Of a stretch of 64,000 nt of DNA, positions 43,093 to 55,139 are shown piece after piece (the stretch's first letter is position 1; each line of letters starts with the position of its first letter). The stretch lies in NCBI GenBank assembly GCA_039583875.1, contig CM077160.1, positions 112,177,314-112,241,313 of the forward strand, in the 5' to 3' direction. The stretch is from Platanthera guangdongensis (taxonomy: Eukaryota; Streptophyta; Magnoliopsida; Asparagales; Orchidaceae). The notes under the pieces were generated by a model, which was given only the letters and a program-made list of their open reading frames with translations, was not told the DNA's origin and made no database searches. A program made the position numbers and the translations under genes.

Positions 43093-43275
43093 TATTGGAA
43101 AAGCCCATGTAAAAGGCACATTTATTGGCCCTCTTTGTTTGTTTTCTTTCTCCTCCTTCTTTAGTCTCACATCTTGTATAGGATTTATTCCTCTCTCCTC
43201 TCTCCTATATATTTGTATTCTCTCCTTGTATTTAGACACTTGAGTAATACATACAAGCTTTGGGCTCTCTCAACA
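43093..43275 (+). repeat. 5' LTR of copia element E
   Basis: It starts TATTGGAAAAGCCC (TA in place of TG) and ends CTCTCAACA. TCCTATATATTTG at about 43,203 is a likely TATA box. Confidence 0.93.
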
Positions 43276-44006
43276 TGGTATCAGAGCCAGGTTGAAACTG
43301 AGCGGCTTCCCTGTCTTAACCCGTGCGGACTGTTTCTGTCCGCTACCTGCTCGGCCTCCGGCGGCCTGACGTTCTGACCGCTCAGCTCCTCTTCCTCCGC
43401 TCTCTCTTCCTCTCCGTGGTTCCACCGCTCCCCTCCGGCATTTATATCCTTCCTCTCCGTGGGTCCACCTTCCCTCTCTCTCCTCCAGACCGCGAGAGCA
43501 GTCTGTTCGCTCTTGCTGCGACTTGATCCCTTACTCGCCCTTCTTGCAGCGCACTCCCTTCTTTCGGCGGCTTGTTCCTTCTCTCCGCTATCCGCTACCC
43601 GCCCGGCCTCCCGCGGACTGCCACTTCTGTGTTTTCTGTTGGTCGCTGCGGTCCCTTCTTTATCCGCTTGGGTCTCTCCCCTTGCGGTTCTCTTCTCCTT
43701 GTTCGCTGAACCGCCTGACCGTGCAGGTTGTCATTCTCTCCCGCATCTTGGTCGCGGTTTCTTCCGGCCTTCTTTTCCTCTCTATCCGCGCGGTTTGCGT
43801 CTGCCCGCTGCGGTCTGTCTCTGACCGCGTGGCCCGCCTCTACCCGTTGCGGCCTCTCTCTGCCGCGGTCTGCTCCTGACCGCCGCGACCTCATCCTGTT
43901 CGCTGCGGCCTCCTCTAGCCTGCTGCGTGCCGCGCGGTTTGTACTAGCCGCGCCCTGCTGTGCATCTGTCCGCTGGTTCTGCCCGCCTCTTCTCCTCCAA
44001 GTCGCC
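43276..44006 (+). other. Element E leader
   Basis: The primer-binding site at 43,276-43,287 is followed by about 720 nt of C/T-rich, stop-poor sequence, the counterpart of the purine-rich (as written) leaders of C and D. No domain recognised. Confidence 0.75.
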
Positions 44007-45150
44007 ATGTCCTCCAGCGACTCCACTACCGCTCACCCCCCGGCAGACCACGTGGCTCCTCCTCACGAACTCCGCGATGAGTTCAGATTACTACTCTTTC
44101 CCTCTCTGGCAAGTCCAACTTCATCCCCTGGGTTCACTCCGTCCGAAGGGTCTTACAAGCCAAGGGCCTTGCGCGTCACCTTACCCAGGGACCCCCGACT
44201 CCTCCTGATGATTGGCTAAGAAATGACGGTCGCGTCCAGACCTGGATCCTGAACTCGGTGGAGGGTGAGCCGTACCAGATGATCATGTATCACGAGACCG
44301 CCAAAGCAATGCGGGATGAACTCCACTCCTTGTACTCGGGCAAGGAAGCCTTCAGCACCTGTTTGACATCATCACCGATCTTCAAGCTTTGGATGTTGGC
44401 AGAGCTCTGGACATGACCTCCTTTGTGCCCCGTGCTAAAACTCTAACGGAGGCCTGGATTCAGCACCAGCCCGCGACTACTGATCTCGCTGCTCAACGTG
44501 CCCAGAAGGAGACTGTTTGTATTGCTATGATTATGACTCGAGTCCCGCGGCACCTTCACAGTATCCGGGCACAGGTTCTGGCTTCACCCACTACCCCTTC
44601 CTTCTCCGATGTCTGTTTTATGTTACTTCGGGTACCACCTCCACCGGAGCCGCCTGCACCACCCTCGCCGGCCCTTCTTCAACAGGCCCTTCCTCCTTTA
44701 CTTCCCCCACCATCTGTTACTCGGGGTGGACGTACGGGCGCCTGCGGGCGGGGCCGTGGTGGCCGAGGACGGCCCAAGTGCACCTACTGCGGCCGGGATG
44801 ACCATACTGAAGCAGTCTGTCACAAGAAACATGGCTACCCTCCTCGCCCGCCTACTGCTGCTGTTACCGACAGCTCTCCTCCGACCGGTCCGGATCTTGA
44901 GGCTCTTCACCTTCAGCTACAACAACTCCAGGGGCTCCTCAACCCTCCCTCTGCCTCCATTTCCTCCACCTCCTTTGCAGGTATTGTCTCCACCTCCACT
45001 ACAGGTGTTGCCTGTCTGTCCTCCGGCTTTCGCTGGATCCTGGGCTCGGGAGCCACCCACCACATCAATTCCATGCAGCCGCCCCGGTTCTCTGATGCTC
45101 CTCATCCTCAGTCTATTACTGTGGCCAATGGTGCACTTGTTTTGGTCTCC
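44007..45150 (+). pseudogene. Element E gag and protease
   Basis: Gag starts at 44,007 (MSSSDSTTAHPPADHV), shifts frame near 44,090 and again before 44,389, then continues with FVPRAKTLTEAWIQHQPATT and the knuckle CTYCGRDDHTEAVC. Protease at about 45,030 reads WILGSGATHHI: the catalytic Asp of DSGA is Gly, caused by one base. A segment of about 30 residues between two GRL positions (present in D) is deleted at about 45,240. Confidence 0.9.
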
Positions 45151-48048
45151 GGATGTGCTGATCTCTTCATCCATCCCTCTCTCTCTCTTCGTTCCGTTCT
45201 TTATGTGCCGGCATCACCATTTAATTTACTCTCCGTTGGTCGACTGCAGAACGGGCTCTACCTCCTCGATGTCTCTCCCACCATCCTTTCCTCTGTCTCC
45301 TCGACTGATTGGCATTGTCGGCTTGGGCATGCCCCTCTACCTATCCTCCAGAAGGCGCTTCCTGACATCTCTCTTCCTGTTTTTAAATGTGATTCCTGTA
45401 TTCTTGGCAAACAACCTCGTTCTTCTTATCTCGCACATTGTACTCGGAGCTCTACTCCTTTTGATCTAATACATTCTGATATTTGGGGACCGTATAAAGT
45501 TTCCAGCATCTCTGGTTATCATTATTTTATAACTTTTATTGACGATTACTCTCGCACCACCTGATTGTATCTCCTACATGATCGCTCTGAGCTTGCTCGT
45601 GTCTTTCAGGCTTTTGTGTTGGAAACTCGTACGCAATTCTCTACCGCTATTAAAACTTTCCGCTCTGATAATGCCCGGGAATACACTAGCCACAAGTTTG
45701 CCACTCTATGCGCCAACTTCGGTATTGTTCATCAGACCTCTTGTCCCTATACCCCTCAACAAAACGGGGTCGCAGAACGAAAGAACCGCCACTTGCTTGA
45801 TGTTGCTCGCTCCCTCATGCTTCACATGCACGTTCCAAAAGTATTCTGGCACTTTGCGGTTTCCACTGCGTGTTTTCTTATCAACTGTCTCCCCTCTCCG
45901 GTTCTCCAGCACGCTACCCCCTTCAGCCTTCTTTTTCCCTCCGCACCCGCCTTCCCTCTCACACTCAGGGTTTTTGGCTGTACATGCTTTGTCCATAACC
46001 TGGGCCCCCCTCTTGACAAACTAGCTCCCCGTGCGGCCAAACACATTTTCGTCGGCTACTCCCGCACCCAAAAGTGCTATGTTTGCTACTCCCCGGTCAC
46101 CCGGAAGGTCTCTATATCAGCTGATGTTACTTTCCGGGAGGACCAACCCTTCTTCCCTCCTCCTTTGCCACCACTTCTCCCCACACCTCCTCCACCACCC
46201 TCCATCCCACGGCTGGTGATCCCCGTCCACTCCCCTCCAACCATCCCTTCGCCTCCTCCCCCCATTGACCCTCCTCGTCCGCCTGTTATTCGGGTCTATA
46301 CTCGTCGTACTCTTCCTCCCGTTGCCCCTCTACAGTCGGCTTCGACCTCGGCTTCTCCGTGTTCTGCTGCTCCGGTGCCGGCCTCTACAGCTCATCCGAT
46401 GGCGAACTATGTTTCTCTACATCGCCTCTCTCCACCTCTTCAGACCTTGGCTACTTCACTCTCCTCGGTCTCTATTCCTACTTCTGTACAGGATGCTCTT
46501 CAACATCCTGGGTGGCGTGCTGCCATGGAAGAAGAGATGACTGCTCTTTGGGTGAACCGAACTTGGACCTTGGTGCCCCTTCCTCCCGGCCAGAAACCTG
46601 TTGGCTGCAAATGGGTCTTCGTCATCAAACATGCTCCTGATGGGACCATTGATAGACTCAAAGCTCGTTTGGTTGTTCGTGGCTTCACCCAGCAACAAGG
46701 GTTCGACTATGACGAGACTTTCTCTCCGGTCGCTAAGCTCAACACGGTCCGAATTCTCATTTCCGTTGTTGTCCATCGCCAATGGCCCGTATTTCAACTA
46801 GATGTCAAGAACGCTTTCCTGAATGGCGACCTTCAGGAAACGGTTTACATGTAACAACCTCCCGGGTTTGAGACCACGGGGGAGTCACGGGTTTGTCACC
46901 TTCTCAAATCATTATATGGTCTCAAACAATTCCCTCGGGCATGGTTCGACAAGTTCAGCAAAGCACTCCGGGAAATTGGCTTCACTCAAAGCTCGGCTGA
47001 CTTCTCATTGTTTACTCGCCACCGGGCATCGGGTACGGTTCTTCTATTGGTATATGTCGACGACATCATTATTACTGGAGATGACTTGGACAGCATACAA
47101 GCCGTTAAGCTACATCTGAGCTCCGTCTTCCAAACTAAAGATCTGGGACATCTTCGGTACTTCCTCGGTCTGGAAGTGGCCAGACGGTCAGATGGTCTGC
47201 TTCTCTCTCAGCGAAAATATTGTCTGGATCTTTTTCATGATGCAGGCTACTCTGGCTGCAAACCTATTAACACTCCCATGGATGCAAATCACAAACTATG
47301 TGTCCAGGGCTCGGATTCTGATTCTCTTCTACAAAATCCAGAATATTACCGTCGTCTAGTTGGGAAACTTATCTACCTAACAGTTACAAAACCTGATATA
47401 TCCTTTGTTGTGAGACTCGTTAGTCGCTATATGCACTCTCCTCGAAGCTCTCATCTCCAGGCTGTGGAACGCATCCTCAGATATCTTAAGACAACTCCTG
47501 GCCAAGGACTTGTATACAAAACCTCATCTTCCATTCCTACACTAGTGGCATACTCTGATGCCGACTACGCTGGCTCCCTCGACGATCGACGATCTACTAG
47601 CGGGTTTTGCACCTATTTTGGAGGACATCTGATTACTTGGCGAAGCAAGAAACAAGCAGTGGTTGCTCGATCCTCAGCTGAGGCAGAATATCGGGCAATT
47701 GCTGTTGTGATCTCTGAACTCACATGGATTGAGAGTCTCCTTACCGACCTTGGGGTTAAACTATCTTCACCAGTTCTCCTCCTATGTGACAGTCAAGCTG
47801 CCATACATATTGCTAAGAACCCGGTCTTTCACGAAAAAACGAAGCATATTGAGGTAGATTGTCATTTCATCCGAGAGAAAGTCCACATGAAGAAGATCGA
47901 GCTCAAGCATGCTCCGGGTACTGAACAGGTCGCTGACATCCTCACCAAAGCTCTACCTAGTACCCTCTTCTATCAGTGTCTATCCAAGCTTGGCGCATAC
48001 GACTTGTACGCTCCAGCTTGCGGGGGAGTATTGGAAAAGCCCATGTAA
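45151..48048 (+). pseudogene. Element E integrase, reverse transcriptase and RNase H
   Basis: The integrase zinc block HCRLGHAPLPILQK with CDSC, and catalytic residues in DLIHSDIWGPYK, FRSDNAREYTSHK and QQNGVAERKNR, are intact. A TGA at 45,562 replaces Trp in [21 protein letters not shown] is intact at 46,603, with TGG at 46,612 where C and D have TGA. A TAA at 46,852 replaces Gln in YMQQPPGF. RT has YVDDIIITGDD (about 47,058) and RNase H has YSDADYAGSLDDRRS, SSAEAEYRA and CDSQAAIHI. All in one frame. Confidence 0.92.
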
Positions 48049-48211
48049 AAGGCCCATTTATTGGCCCTCTTTCTTTGTTTTCTTTCTCCTCCTTCTTTAG
48101 TCCCACATCTTGTATAGGATTTATTCCTCTCTCCTCTCTCCTATATATTTGTATTCTCTTCTTGTATTTAGACACTTGAGTAATACATACAAGCTTTGGG
48201 CTATCTCAACA
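48029..48211 (+). repeat. 3' LTR of copia element E
   Basis: 183 bp, TATTGG...CTCAACA, next to the polypurine tract and the AATAT duplication. Confidence 0.93.
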
Positions 48212-49576
48212 AATATAAATGTCATTTTTCCTTGAGCAAACAAATTCATTTGTTAATGTATTTCCAAGCTGGCCAGGCAAAACTAGTCGGACAAGTAGAA
48301 GCAACAACGAAAGGTTGGACCAGCAAACAGTGCACCAATGAGTTGAATTTTCAATTTAATTTTCAAAACACCAGTGGCAGAAATATTTTGACTGAATGGT
48401 GAAGTAAACCTTATTTAACCATGCATCTTACTGAGTATCAGAATCATGAATTACAAATTACGTGCAAGAACCCAAATTCAGACCGACATTAGTGGAAGCT
48501 TTATACATTGATTATGCCTTTTATCATCTACTAAATTGATGGACATGTTGAAACTATAGTTAAGTAACTCTATTATGACTTCAAACATCATGATTTGAAT
48601 ACAGAAACAACCATTTGGATAGAGTGGGTTAGAATTGTACACAATAATCCCTTCAAATTTTCCATATAGATATCGATTATCAAAATTACCAAGTTGGTAG
48701 CCATTTTGGAACAGAGAGTAGTACAAGTTATGCATGCTAAGCATTGTAGACGTATTCGGGTGTCATAATACCCATAGCTTGCTTAAGGTTATATAGCCTT
48801 AAAGATTCGAAGATGAGATGCTAGGGACCTCTAATGAAATAATAACATAAAGGTAAAATACTACTGCACAAGCTTCAGAGGGAGGGAGAGTCATCACAAA
48901 GCCCGAAAGATGTTTATCCATAAAGATTGAAATGTTCCCCACTAGAGAAAGAGAGAAAAAAAGGCATACCTGAAATCCTACCAAGCAAAGTGAAACAGAT
49001 ATAAAAATGCCATACTAAGATAATACAATATTCATAATAAGTTAACAAAAACCAACACGTCTACAAATAAAATTTAAGTGTCAAGTTCGGTCTCCCTATA
49101 TTCAAAGTTTTTAATTGCATGATTATACCAACAAGGTTTGGTTTGCCTCGTCTTAGGATTTCTTTTTATAGCCAAAAACCCCACAAAAAATTAATTCAAA
49201 GTAGTTGTTGCCAAGATTTTTTTGTTTGCTGGTCTTTAGCATATCACATATCGTTTCTCGCACAAAAACATATTGTAAGCATTAAAATGAACAGTAATTA
49301 CATTACATACAAACTTCGACCTTTCCCATGATTAGTGGCTACTCAAGTAAATCAAGGGCATAATACTATCCCGGCCATAAAGAAAAAGTGGCAATTAATA
49401 TTTAATGGATAATAAGAACAATTGAGAGACAAGAAATCACATTACATGATATTAGGCATCAAGATGAGTAATTTACTACTACAATGATCACAAAAAAGAT
49501 ATTTAGGAATAATGAAGGTACGGAGAGAGAAAGTGTTACGGACATGCGGCAGCAATGATATGAGTCCTTTTTTTGT
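48212..49576. other. Unassigned sequence
   Basis: AT-rich, with no gene, LTR or D2HGDH exon recognised on either strand. Short open frames are unmatched. Confidence 0.4.
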
Positions 49577-49588
49577 GCATGGTCATTA

Positions 49589-50780
49589 CAACAACAACAA
49601 CAACACTCAAGTCTTTATCCGACAATAGTGGAGTCGGCTATATGTATCCTTTTGTCGCCATTGTGCCATATCTTTTGATATAATCTCACTAATGCCCAAG
49701 TACATCATGTCTTTCCTTATATTTTCATTCCAAGTCTTTATTGGTCTACCTCACCCTCATTTAACATGCCTAGTGATTAGACTCTCTCAATGCCTAATAG
49801 GTGTCTCTAATGGTCTCCTTTGTACGTGCCCAAACCATCTCAGTCGAGCTTCTCGCATCTTCTCTGCAATTGGTGCTAGTCATGTCTTATCCATGATACA
49901 TTCATTCCGAATTTTATCCAGTCTCGTGTCTCCACACATCCACCTAAGCATTCTCATTTCCGCAACTACCATTCTTTGCTTATGTACACCATTCACTGCC
50001 CAACACTATGAACCATAGAGCATCATCGGTCTAATTGCAGTACTGTAAAACTTGGCCTTAAGTTTTAATGGTACTTTACGATCACATAAGATCTCTAACG
50101 CGTCTCTCCACTTCAACCAATCCGCTTGGATTATATGTGTCACATCTTTATCAATATCTCCGCCTTCTTGAACTATCGATCCAAGGTATTTAAAACACTC
50201 ACTACGGAAAATATCTTGATCACCCAACTTAACAACAAAGTCATCTGTCCTTCTTGCACTGCAAAATTTAAGCTCCATATACTCTGTCTTTGCCATGTTC
50301 AACCCAAAACCCTTCTTTTCTAACGTGTCACGCCAAGATTCAAGTTTTTCATTTACACCCTCGCGCATCTCATCGACCAAAACGATATTATCCGCAAACA
50401 ATAAACACCATGGTATTGCTTGTTGGATATGTTTGGTGAGCTCATCTAAGACAAGGGAAAAGAGATAAGGGCTTAAAGCTGAACCTTGATGTAAGCCAAC
50501 AGTGATAGGGAATTCCTGTGTTAATCCTCCAAATGTCCCCACCCTTGTCACTGAATTTGTATACATATCTTTGATTATGTCAATGTATGATACAATTACA
50601 TCTTTCTTTTATAAGACTATCCATAAGATCTCTCTTGGAACTCTATCATGAGCCTTCTCAAGATCGATGATCATATGCAAATCTTGTTTTCACTCTCGGT
50701 AGTTGTCAATGAGTTTCCTCAAGAGATGTATAGCTACATGGTCAACCGCCCTGGCATCATGTATCTTTGATTATGTCAGT
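49589..50780 (-). mobile_element. RTE-type LINE, 5'-truncated, with target duplication
   Basis: The minus strand encodes the C-terminal half of an RTE-like reverse transcriptase: TVGLHQGSALSPYLFSLVLD, CLLFADNIVLVDE (the catalytic pair FADD reads FADN), GLNMAKTEYMELKF, LKLKAKFYSTAIRPMMLYGS and KTWNENIRKDMMYLGISEI. It ends at a GTT-rich tail (complement at 49,589-49,603). Flanks GCATGGTCATTA (49,577-49,588) and GTATGGTCATTA (50,781-50,792) are a 12-bp target duplication with one mismatch. Confidence 0.88.
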
Positions 50781-51060
50781 GTATGGTCATTATGTATATT
50801 TATTTTTGTAGGGGTCATTATGTAATTTATTTAGCAAGGGGTATTGTGGTAATTTGCAAGTGAGTCCCCCTCCATATATAAGGAGGAGATTTGGGGGGTA
50901 TTAGAAATCTTTGATCATTAGGGTTTGAGATCTCTCATTTTGAGGAAGACTTCAAGGAGGAACCCGCTTAGGCATGAATATCCCTCGTGATGGATCCAGT
51001 TAGTGAGTTCTATTAAAATATAATTCTTTTATTGGTAACTTTGGACTGACTTTGCCGTTA
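50781..51060 (+). repeat. Direct repeat with 56,800-57,080, left copy
   Basis: It shares GGTCATTATG, TATATAAGGAGGAGA, TTTGAGATCTCTCATTTTGAGG-like text and GACTTCAAGGA(G/A)GAACC with 56,800-57,080 in the same orientation. A TATA box (CCATATATAAGGAGG) and LTR-like composition suggest an LTR of an unidentified element into or beside which the gypsy element at 51.2 kb was placed. The target duplication of the neighbouring LINE overlaps its start. Confidence 0.65.
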
Positions 51061-51200
51061 CCGCCCACTCTTAGCCGTCGGATCCCATTCCTCTTGGTTC
51101 ATTCCTGCAGGGCGACACTCTCACTGCCTTAGTACGAATGGTGATCCCCCTCTCAACCCGCGTAGAGTGATTCTGCAGTGACAACCCGTGACGCTCTAGT

Positions 51201-53221
51201 CTCGGTCTGTAACAAACCTGTTTTCTTTTTATTAATATATATATATAATAAATAATAATAATAATAAATAATAAAAAAAAGACTTACCTTCCTTATAACC
51301 CGAGCCCTCCCCCGATCACCTCACTCTCACGGTCCAAATCCCGCAAAAATCCTTCCTGATCCCGCCTCCTTCGCCCCCGACGGCCCCGCCTCCCGAGCAC
51401 CCGACAGTTCCCTCCTCCGCCTCCAGTGGCCGACGAACCCCACCTCCAAGGCCAACGCCTCCTCCCCTTGTTTCCTCGTCGTCTCCGGCTCTCCCTTTGG
51501 CCGACAAATCGCGCAGCATCCCCTCCTCTCTTGGCCGGCTGCATCCGAGGCGGCCGGCAACCTTCTCCCTTCCTCTTCTCCTCCGGCCAGTAAGGGCAAA
51601 GTCAACGTTCTTCTCCGGTAACCCCAGCTCCTCCTCGTTCTGGACGGTGGATTTCGTGAGGGACTCCTAGGGTTTCGCTCGAAACCCCTCTTTGTGGATT
51701 GTTGAGCCCAAATCAGGTCTCCTTGGGTAAGGAACTCCGCCAATTTCTTGTTTTCAGTTTGCCCTAATTTTGTTACGATAATTTTTGCTCCCCAATCTAG
51801 GGTTTTCGACGATCCAACTTATGTCCATCATATAACCCGCAAATCTCGGATTTGTTTGTGTTTTTCGGTGCATCTCCCCGGATCTAGGCGGTGGAATCGC
51901 TCCAAGTTCTCTCAGAATTAGGGCTTTTCGCATCCAAACGCTGCCAAAATCTCTGATCCCTCACAGTAACCTCTTCTCCCCTCACTCTCGAGGGAGGTAA
52001 ACTTCTAGACTCCTCTCATATTGTGCAGCGCGGTTATCAAATGCATGTGCAAGCGTAGGAATCTTGTTAATGCAATTTGAAATACATTTTTGATCTTGGA
52101 ACAGGTTTAGCTTGAGTTTTTAATCTCGCTTGCGCCACTTAGCTGTAGCTAGCGTTTTCAACGTCACCTTAAGGCAAGTGGAGAACTTCCACTCACTTGC
52201 AAACATTGGAATTTAACTTTATTATCTGCTCCCTATGATATTTACTAACGTTATTTTTGGTAAATCTCTTAACCCTCGTATTATTATCACAAATTAATAT
52301 GATAAATAATCACCTAAGTATGAAACTCGAAAACAAATCTGTAGTTGTAAGCAAATCTTTGAACTGTAGCGTCTAACTGGGCATCTGTCTGTTGTCATGG
52401 TCACGGCAAACAGGATTACTTTTCCGACAAGACATTCACGCAGATTTGATCGTGAACCATGTGCGTTGTTATAACACCTACACCCTTCATCGATCACGGC
52501 TTACAACATATTACATGAATAATTTTAGGCTATATCCCGGGGCAGGTTATCATTTCAGAAATGTCTGTTTGACTTAGATATTGATTTGTTTACTAGTTTT
52601 GTTCAAAATATGTGTTCGATTATGTCTGTTTGTTTTGCTCGCAATTTAATTGATTAATTTGCTCATGCTTTAATTTCTATGTTATGAGGCATTTTCCCTC
52701 TATTTTGGATTTCCCTTAGGGTTCGTGACGGCGCTGCCTGCTACTTGAGTTACTTCCCGTTCAGCTACAGTCTCGTCTGGAGGTTTTTCATTTGTAGTTG
52801 CTTACATCAGGTTCTATGTATTTGCTTACTTTACTGTCAGTGTGATTTGTCATGTCATAGTTATTGTAAGTCATTTTTTTGTATCGTGGACAACTCCTAG
52901 GATGTTTCTGATGTACGAGATCTTTTTATTTATGACATTTTCATTATTGTTGCTTATTGCATTCACTTCTATTTCAGCACTGTGTGTAGCATTAAACTTT
53001 TCAAAAAAATATGTGTGCATTAAATTCTCACTGTTTTAAAACTTGAAGCGCTTCCGCATATTTATAAATCATAAATTGTTCAAACAAAGTAACTATTTAT
53101 AAAACTATGTTCAGTATTCTCTGCATCCGCCTTAGCAGACATGGTTTTCTTTCCGCCCATGTCTATGGCATCACAGCCTGCCCGGAACGCAGTCTGACTT
53201 TCGTCGAGACGGGTCGTGACA
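51201..53221 (+). repeat. 5' LTR of a Ty3/gypsy element (about 2 kb)
   Basis: The right end is firm: CGGGTCGTGACA at 53,210-53,221, followed by primer-binding site TTGGTATCAGAG (53,223-53,234). The left end is placed at a TGTAACAAACC and is uncertain. The LTR contains an (AT/AAT)n stretch (51,230-51,275) and a C/T-rich block (51,300-51,800). About 100 bp of its 3' end recurs inverted at 60,405. No 3' LTR remains. Confidence 0.65.
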
Positions 53222-53234
53222 GTTGGTATCAGAG

Positions 53235-53893
53235 GGAGGTTACCTCCTAAAAAATAAGTATTTTGAAATTATTAAATATTTTGAACTTTATTATTTAAAT
53301 ATGTGTACATGCATCATTATTTCACTCACCTTGTCATTATTTGTTATTCGCGACTGAAACACGCACACATTCACTCATAAGCATGAGTAGTATACACACG
53401 AATATTAAGGGATTGTGGGCAAACTTAACATTTTTGTGCATATGAATTCCCACTAGAATATACAGCGCTTGCGAATATTAAATTGTATGGGAGGTTTAAT
53501 ATTCTCAAGTGTGTTGGCATTAGAATCATAATATCCATGACATGTTAAGTGATATGTGCGCTTAACATGACATGTATATCCATTCATGCACATTCTTAGG
53601 AATGCATTTTAGACATAATTGCATTGCATGCATAACATAACTCATTGCACAAGTGTTAAGCCAAGAACAACATATGATGATTGTGCACGCATAAATTTAT
53701 AATTGTTTGACATTGCATATGATTCATTATCATTGTAACATGAACATTACCTAGAATTGTCCAATGAAAATGTTGTAACTAATATATGATATACGTATTT
53801 GACAGTATTAAAATACAAGAGCCTGATGTTTCTTAATCTTCTATGATTAGCTTGACTGTGTCTCTTACTCGTTTAATTTGTGTGCCTCCTTAG
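53235..53893 (+). other. Gypsy leader
   Basis: AT-rich, non-coding; by position it is the untranslated leader between primer-binding site and gag ATG at 53,894. Confidence 0.6.
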
Positions 53894-54950
53894 ATGGCCC
53901 CTAAGAGATTGCAGTGTAAGAAGGTTACCCCTCCTGTCGGAGCAGCTTCTGGAGACGCCACTGTCCAGTTGTTGAGCCAGATTCTCGAGCATCTCACTTG
54001 CTTAGAAGAAGATCGGCAAACTCCTGATACAGCTCTTGATTCCGGCAGCGCAGGGACAGCTGGAGCTACTACTACCTCCGCTCTTTGAGCCACCCCTCCT
54101 GTACCTGGTTCGGGAACTGGCTCGCTTGCTGACGCCCTGGTGGTGCTGCTCGTGTCAAGTCTGGCTGCCCCTCTTGTGGCGATGGCAGATACACTGGAGT
54201 TCAAGAGCTTGAATCCGTCGTCCTTCAATGGCAGTCGCGACTTCTTCGTCATTTCAGAGTGGCTCTCCCAGATGGAGAAGCACTTCGAGTATGTCAGTGT
54301 TCCTGATGCACAAAAGGTTCTTCTTGCGTCCAACCAGCTGACTTCTCTAGTCTGTGGAGCGCAACAAGTTATCTGAGAGATTCATGTCCCTTCAGGAGCC
54401 CGGCAGGACCGTGACTGAATATGAGATAGAATTCTCTCGCTTATCTCTCCTTGTCGCAGAGTTTGTGTCTGATGAGTCTAAGAAGATCAGTCATCTCGTG
54501 AATGGCATCCAACATGACTTCCGTCAGCATGTGGTAGCCCATGGCGCCACCACCTACACTAAGACAGTTGGAGACGCCTTGCAGGTTGAAGCTATAGAGT
54601 TGGACCGTACTACCAAGAAACTCCAGCATGGTACAAGCAATATTGTTGCATCTGACCACAAGCGCAAGGGTGCTCCACCTCAGGAGCAAGGTACCAAGTC
54701 CCAGGAAGTGTGTGCCTACTGCCACAAGGTTGGCCACATCTCCCAAGTCTGTCGTTCCCTCCTGAAAAAGCAGAAGATGGTTGTGCCTGCATAGCAACCC
54801 CGGGCGACGCTTGTCACTACCTCCTCCGTCTGCGCTTTCTGTAAGAAATCGGGCCACTTGATGAGAGACTGTCGCCGCAAGATGAATACCTGCTTCAGAT
54901 GTGGGCAGGTTGGCCATCAGATCAAAGATTGCCCCCCGCGAAGGAAAGCC
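53894..54950 (+). pseudogene. Gypsy gag with three zinc knuckles
   Basis: It starts MAPKRLQCKKVTPP; a TGA stops that frame at 54,086. It continues in another frame with FKSLNPSSFNGSRD and WLSQMEKHFEYVSVPDAQKV. A deletion of perhaps 40 residues then joins to RNKLSERFMSLQEPGRTVTE. Three CX2CX4HX4C knuckles follow: CAYCHKVGHISQVC, CAFCKKSGHLMRDC and CFRCGQVGHQIKDC, with an in-frame TAG between the first and second. Three knuckles resemble plant chromovirus-type gag. Confidence 0.85.
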
Positions 54951-55139
54951 TGATCCCCACTCAGCCTCTGCAGGCTATTTCTGGAGCCCAAGAGAAGGGC
55001 AAGCTGTGTTGAACGTCACCACTCAGGGCGATGCACTCGCATCTACCCCCGTCATCTCTGGTATGTTTTATGTAAAGTTTTAAATTTTCTGCATCCTTTT
55101 GAATTACTTGCCTTTAGTATTGTATAATCTTGAAATGTG

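Larger units (their letters stand above)
43093..48211 (+). mobile_element. Ty1/copia element E, full-length, nearly intact pol
   Basis: Two 183-bp LTRs (5 mismatches by eye), perfect 5-bp target duplications AATAT (43,088-43,092 and 48,212-48,216), primer-binding site TGGTATCAGAGC (43,276-43,287) and polypurine tract GCTTGCGGGGGAG (48,016-48,028). Pol is one frame from 44,389 to 48,048 apart from a TGA (45,562) and a TAA (46,852). Same family as C and D. The gag frameshift, the mutated protease Asp and the two stops make it non-autonomous. Confidence 0.95.

Noticed and set aside
43728..44219. Upstream part of the 163-codon frame as a longer gag
   Set aside because: Similarity to other family members begins only at the ATG at 44,007; the rest is GC-rich leader.
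51300..51800. Possible host gene 5' UTR or first exon (CTAGGGTTTCG-type text)
   Set aside because: It lies inside a gypsy LTR that ends at 53,221 next to a primer-binding site, and such text is common in plant gypsy LTRs.
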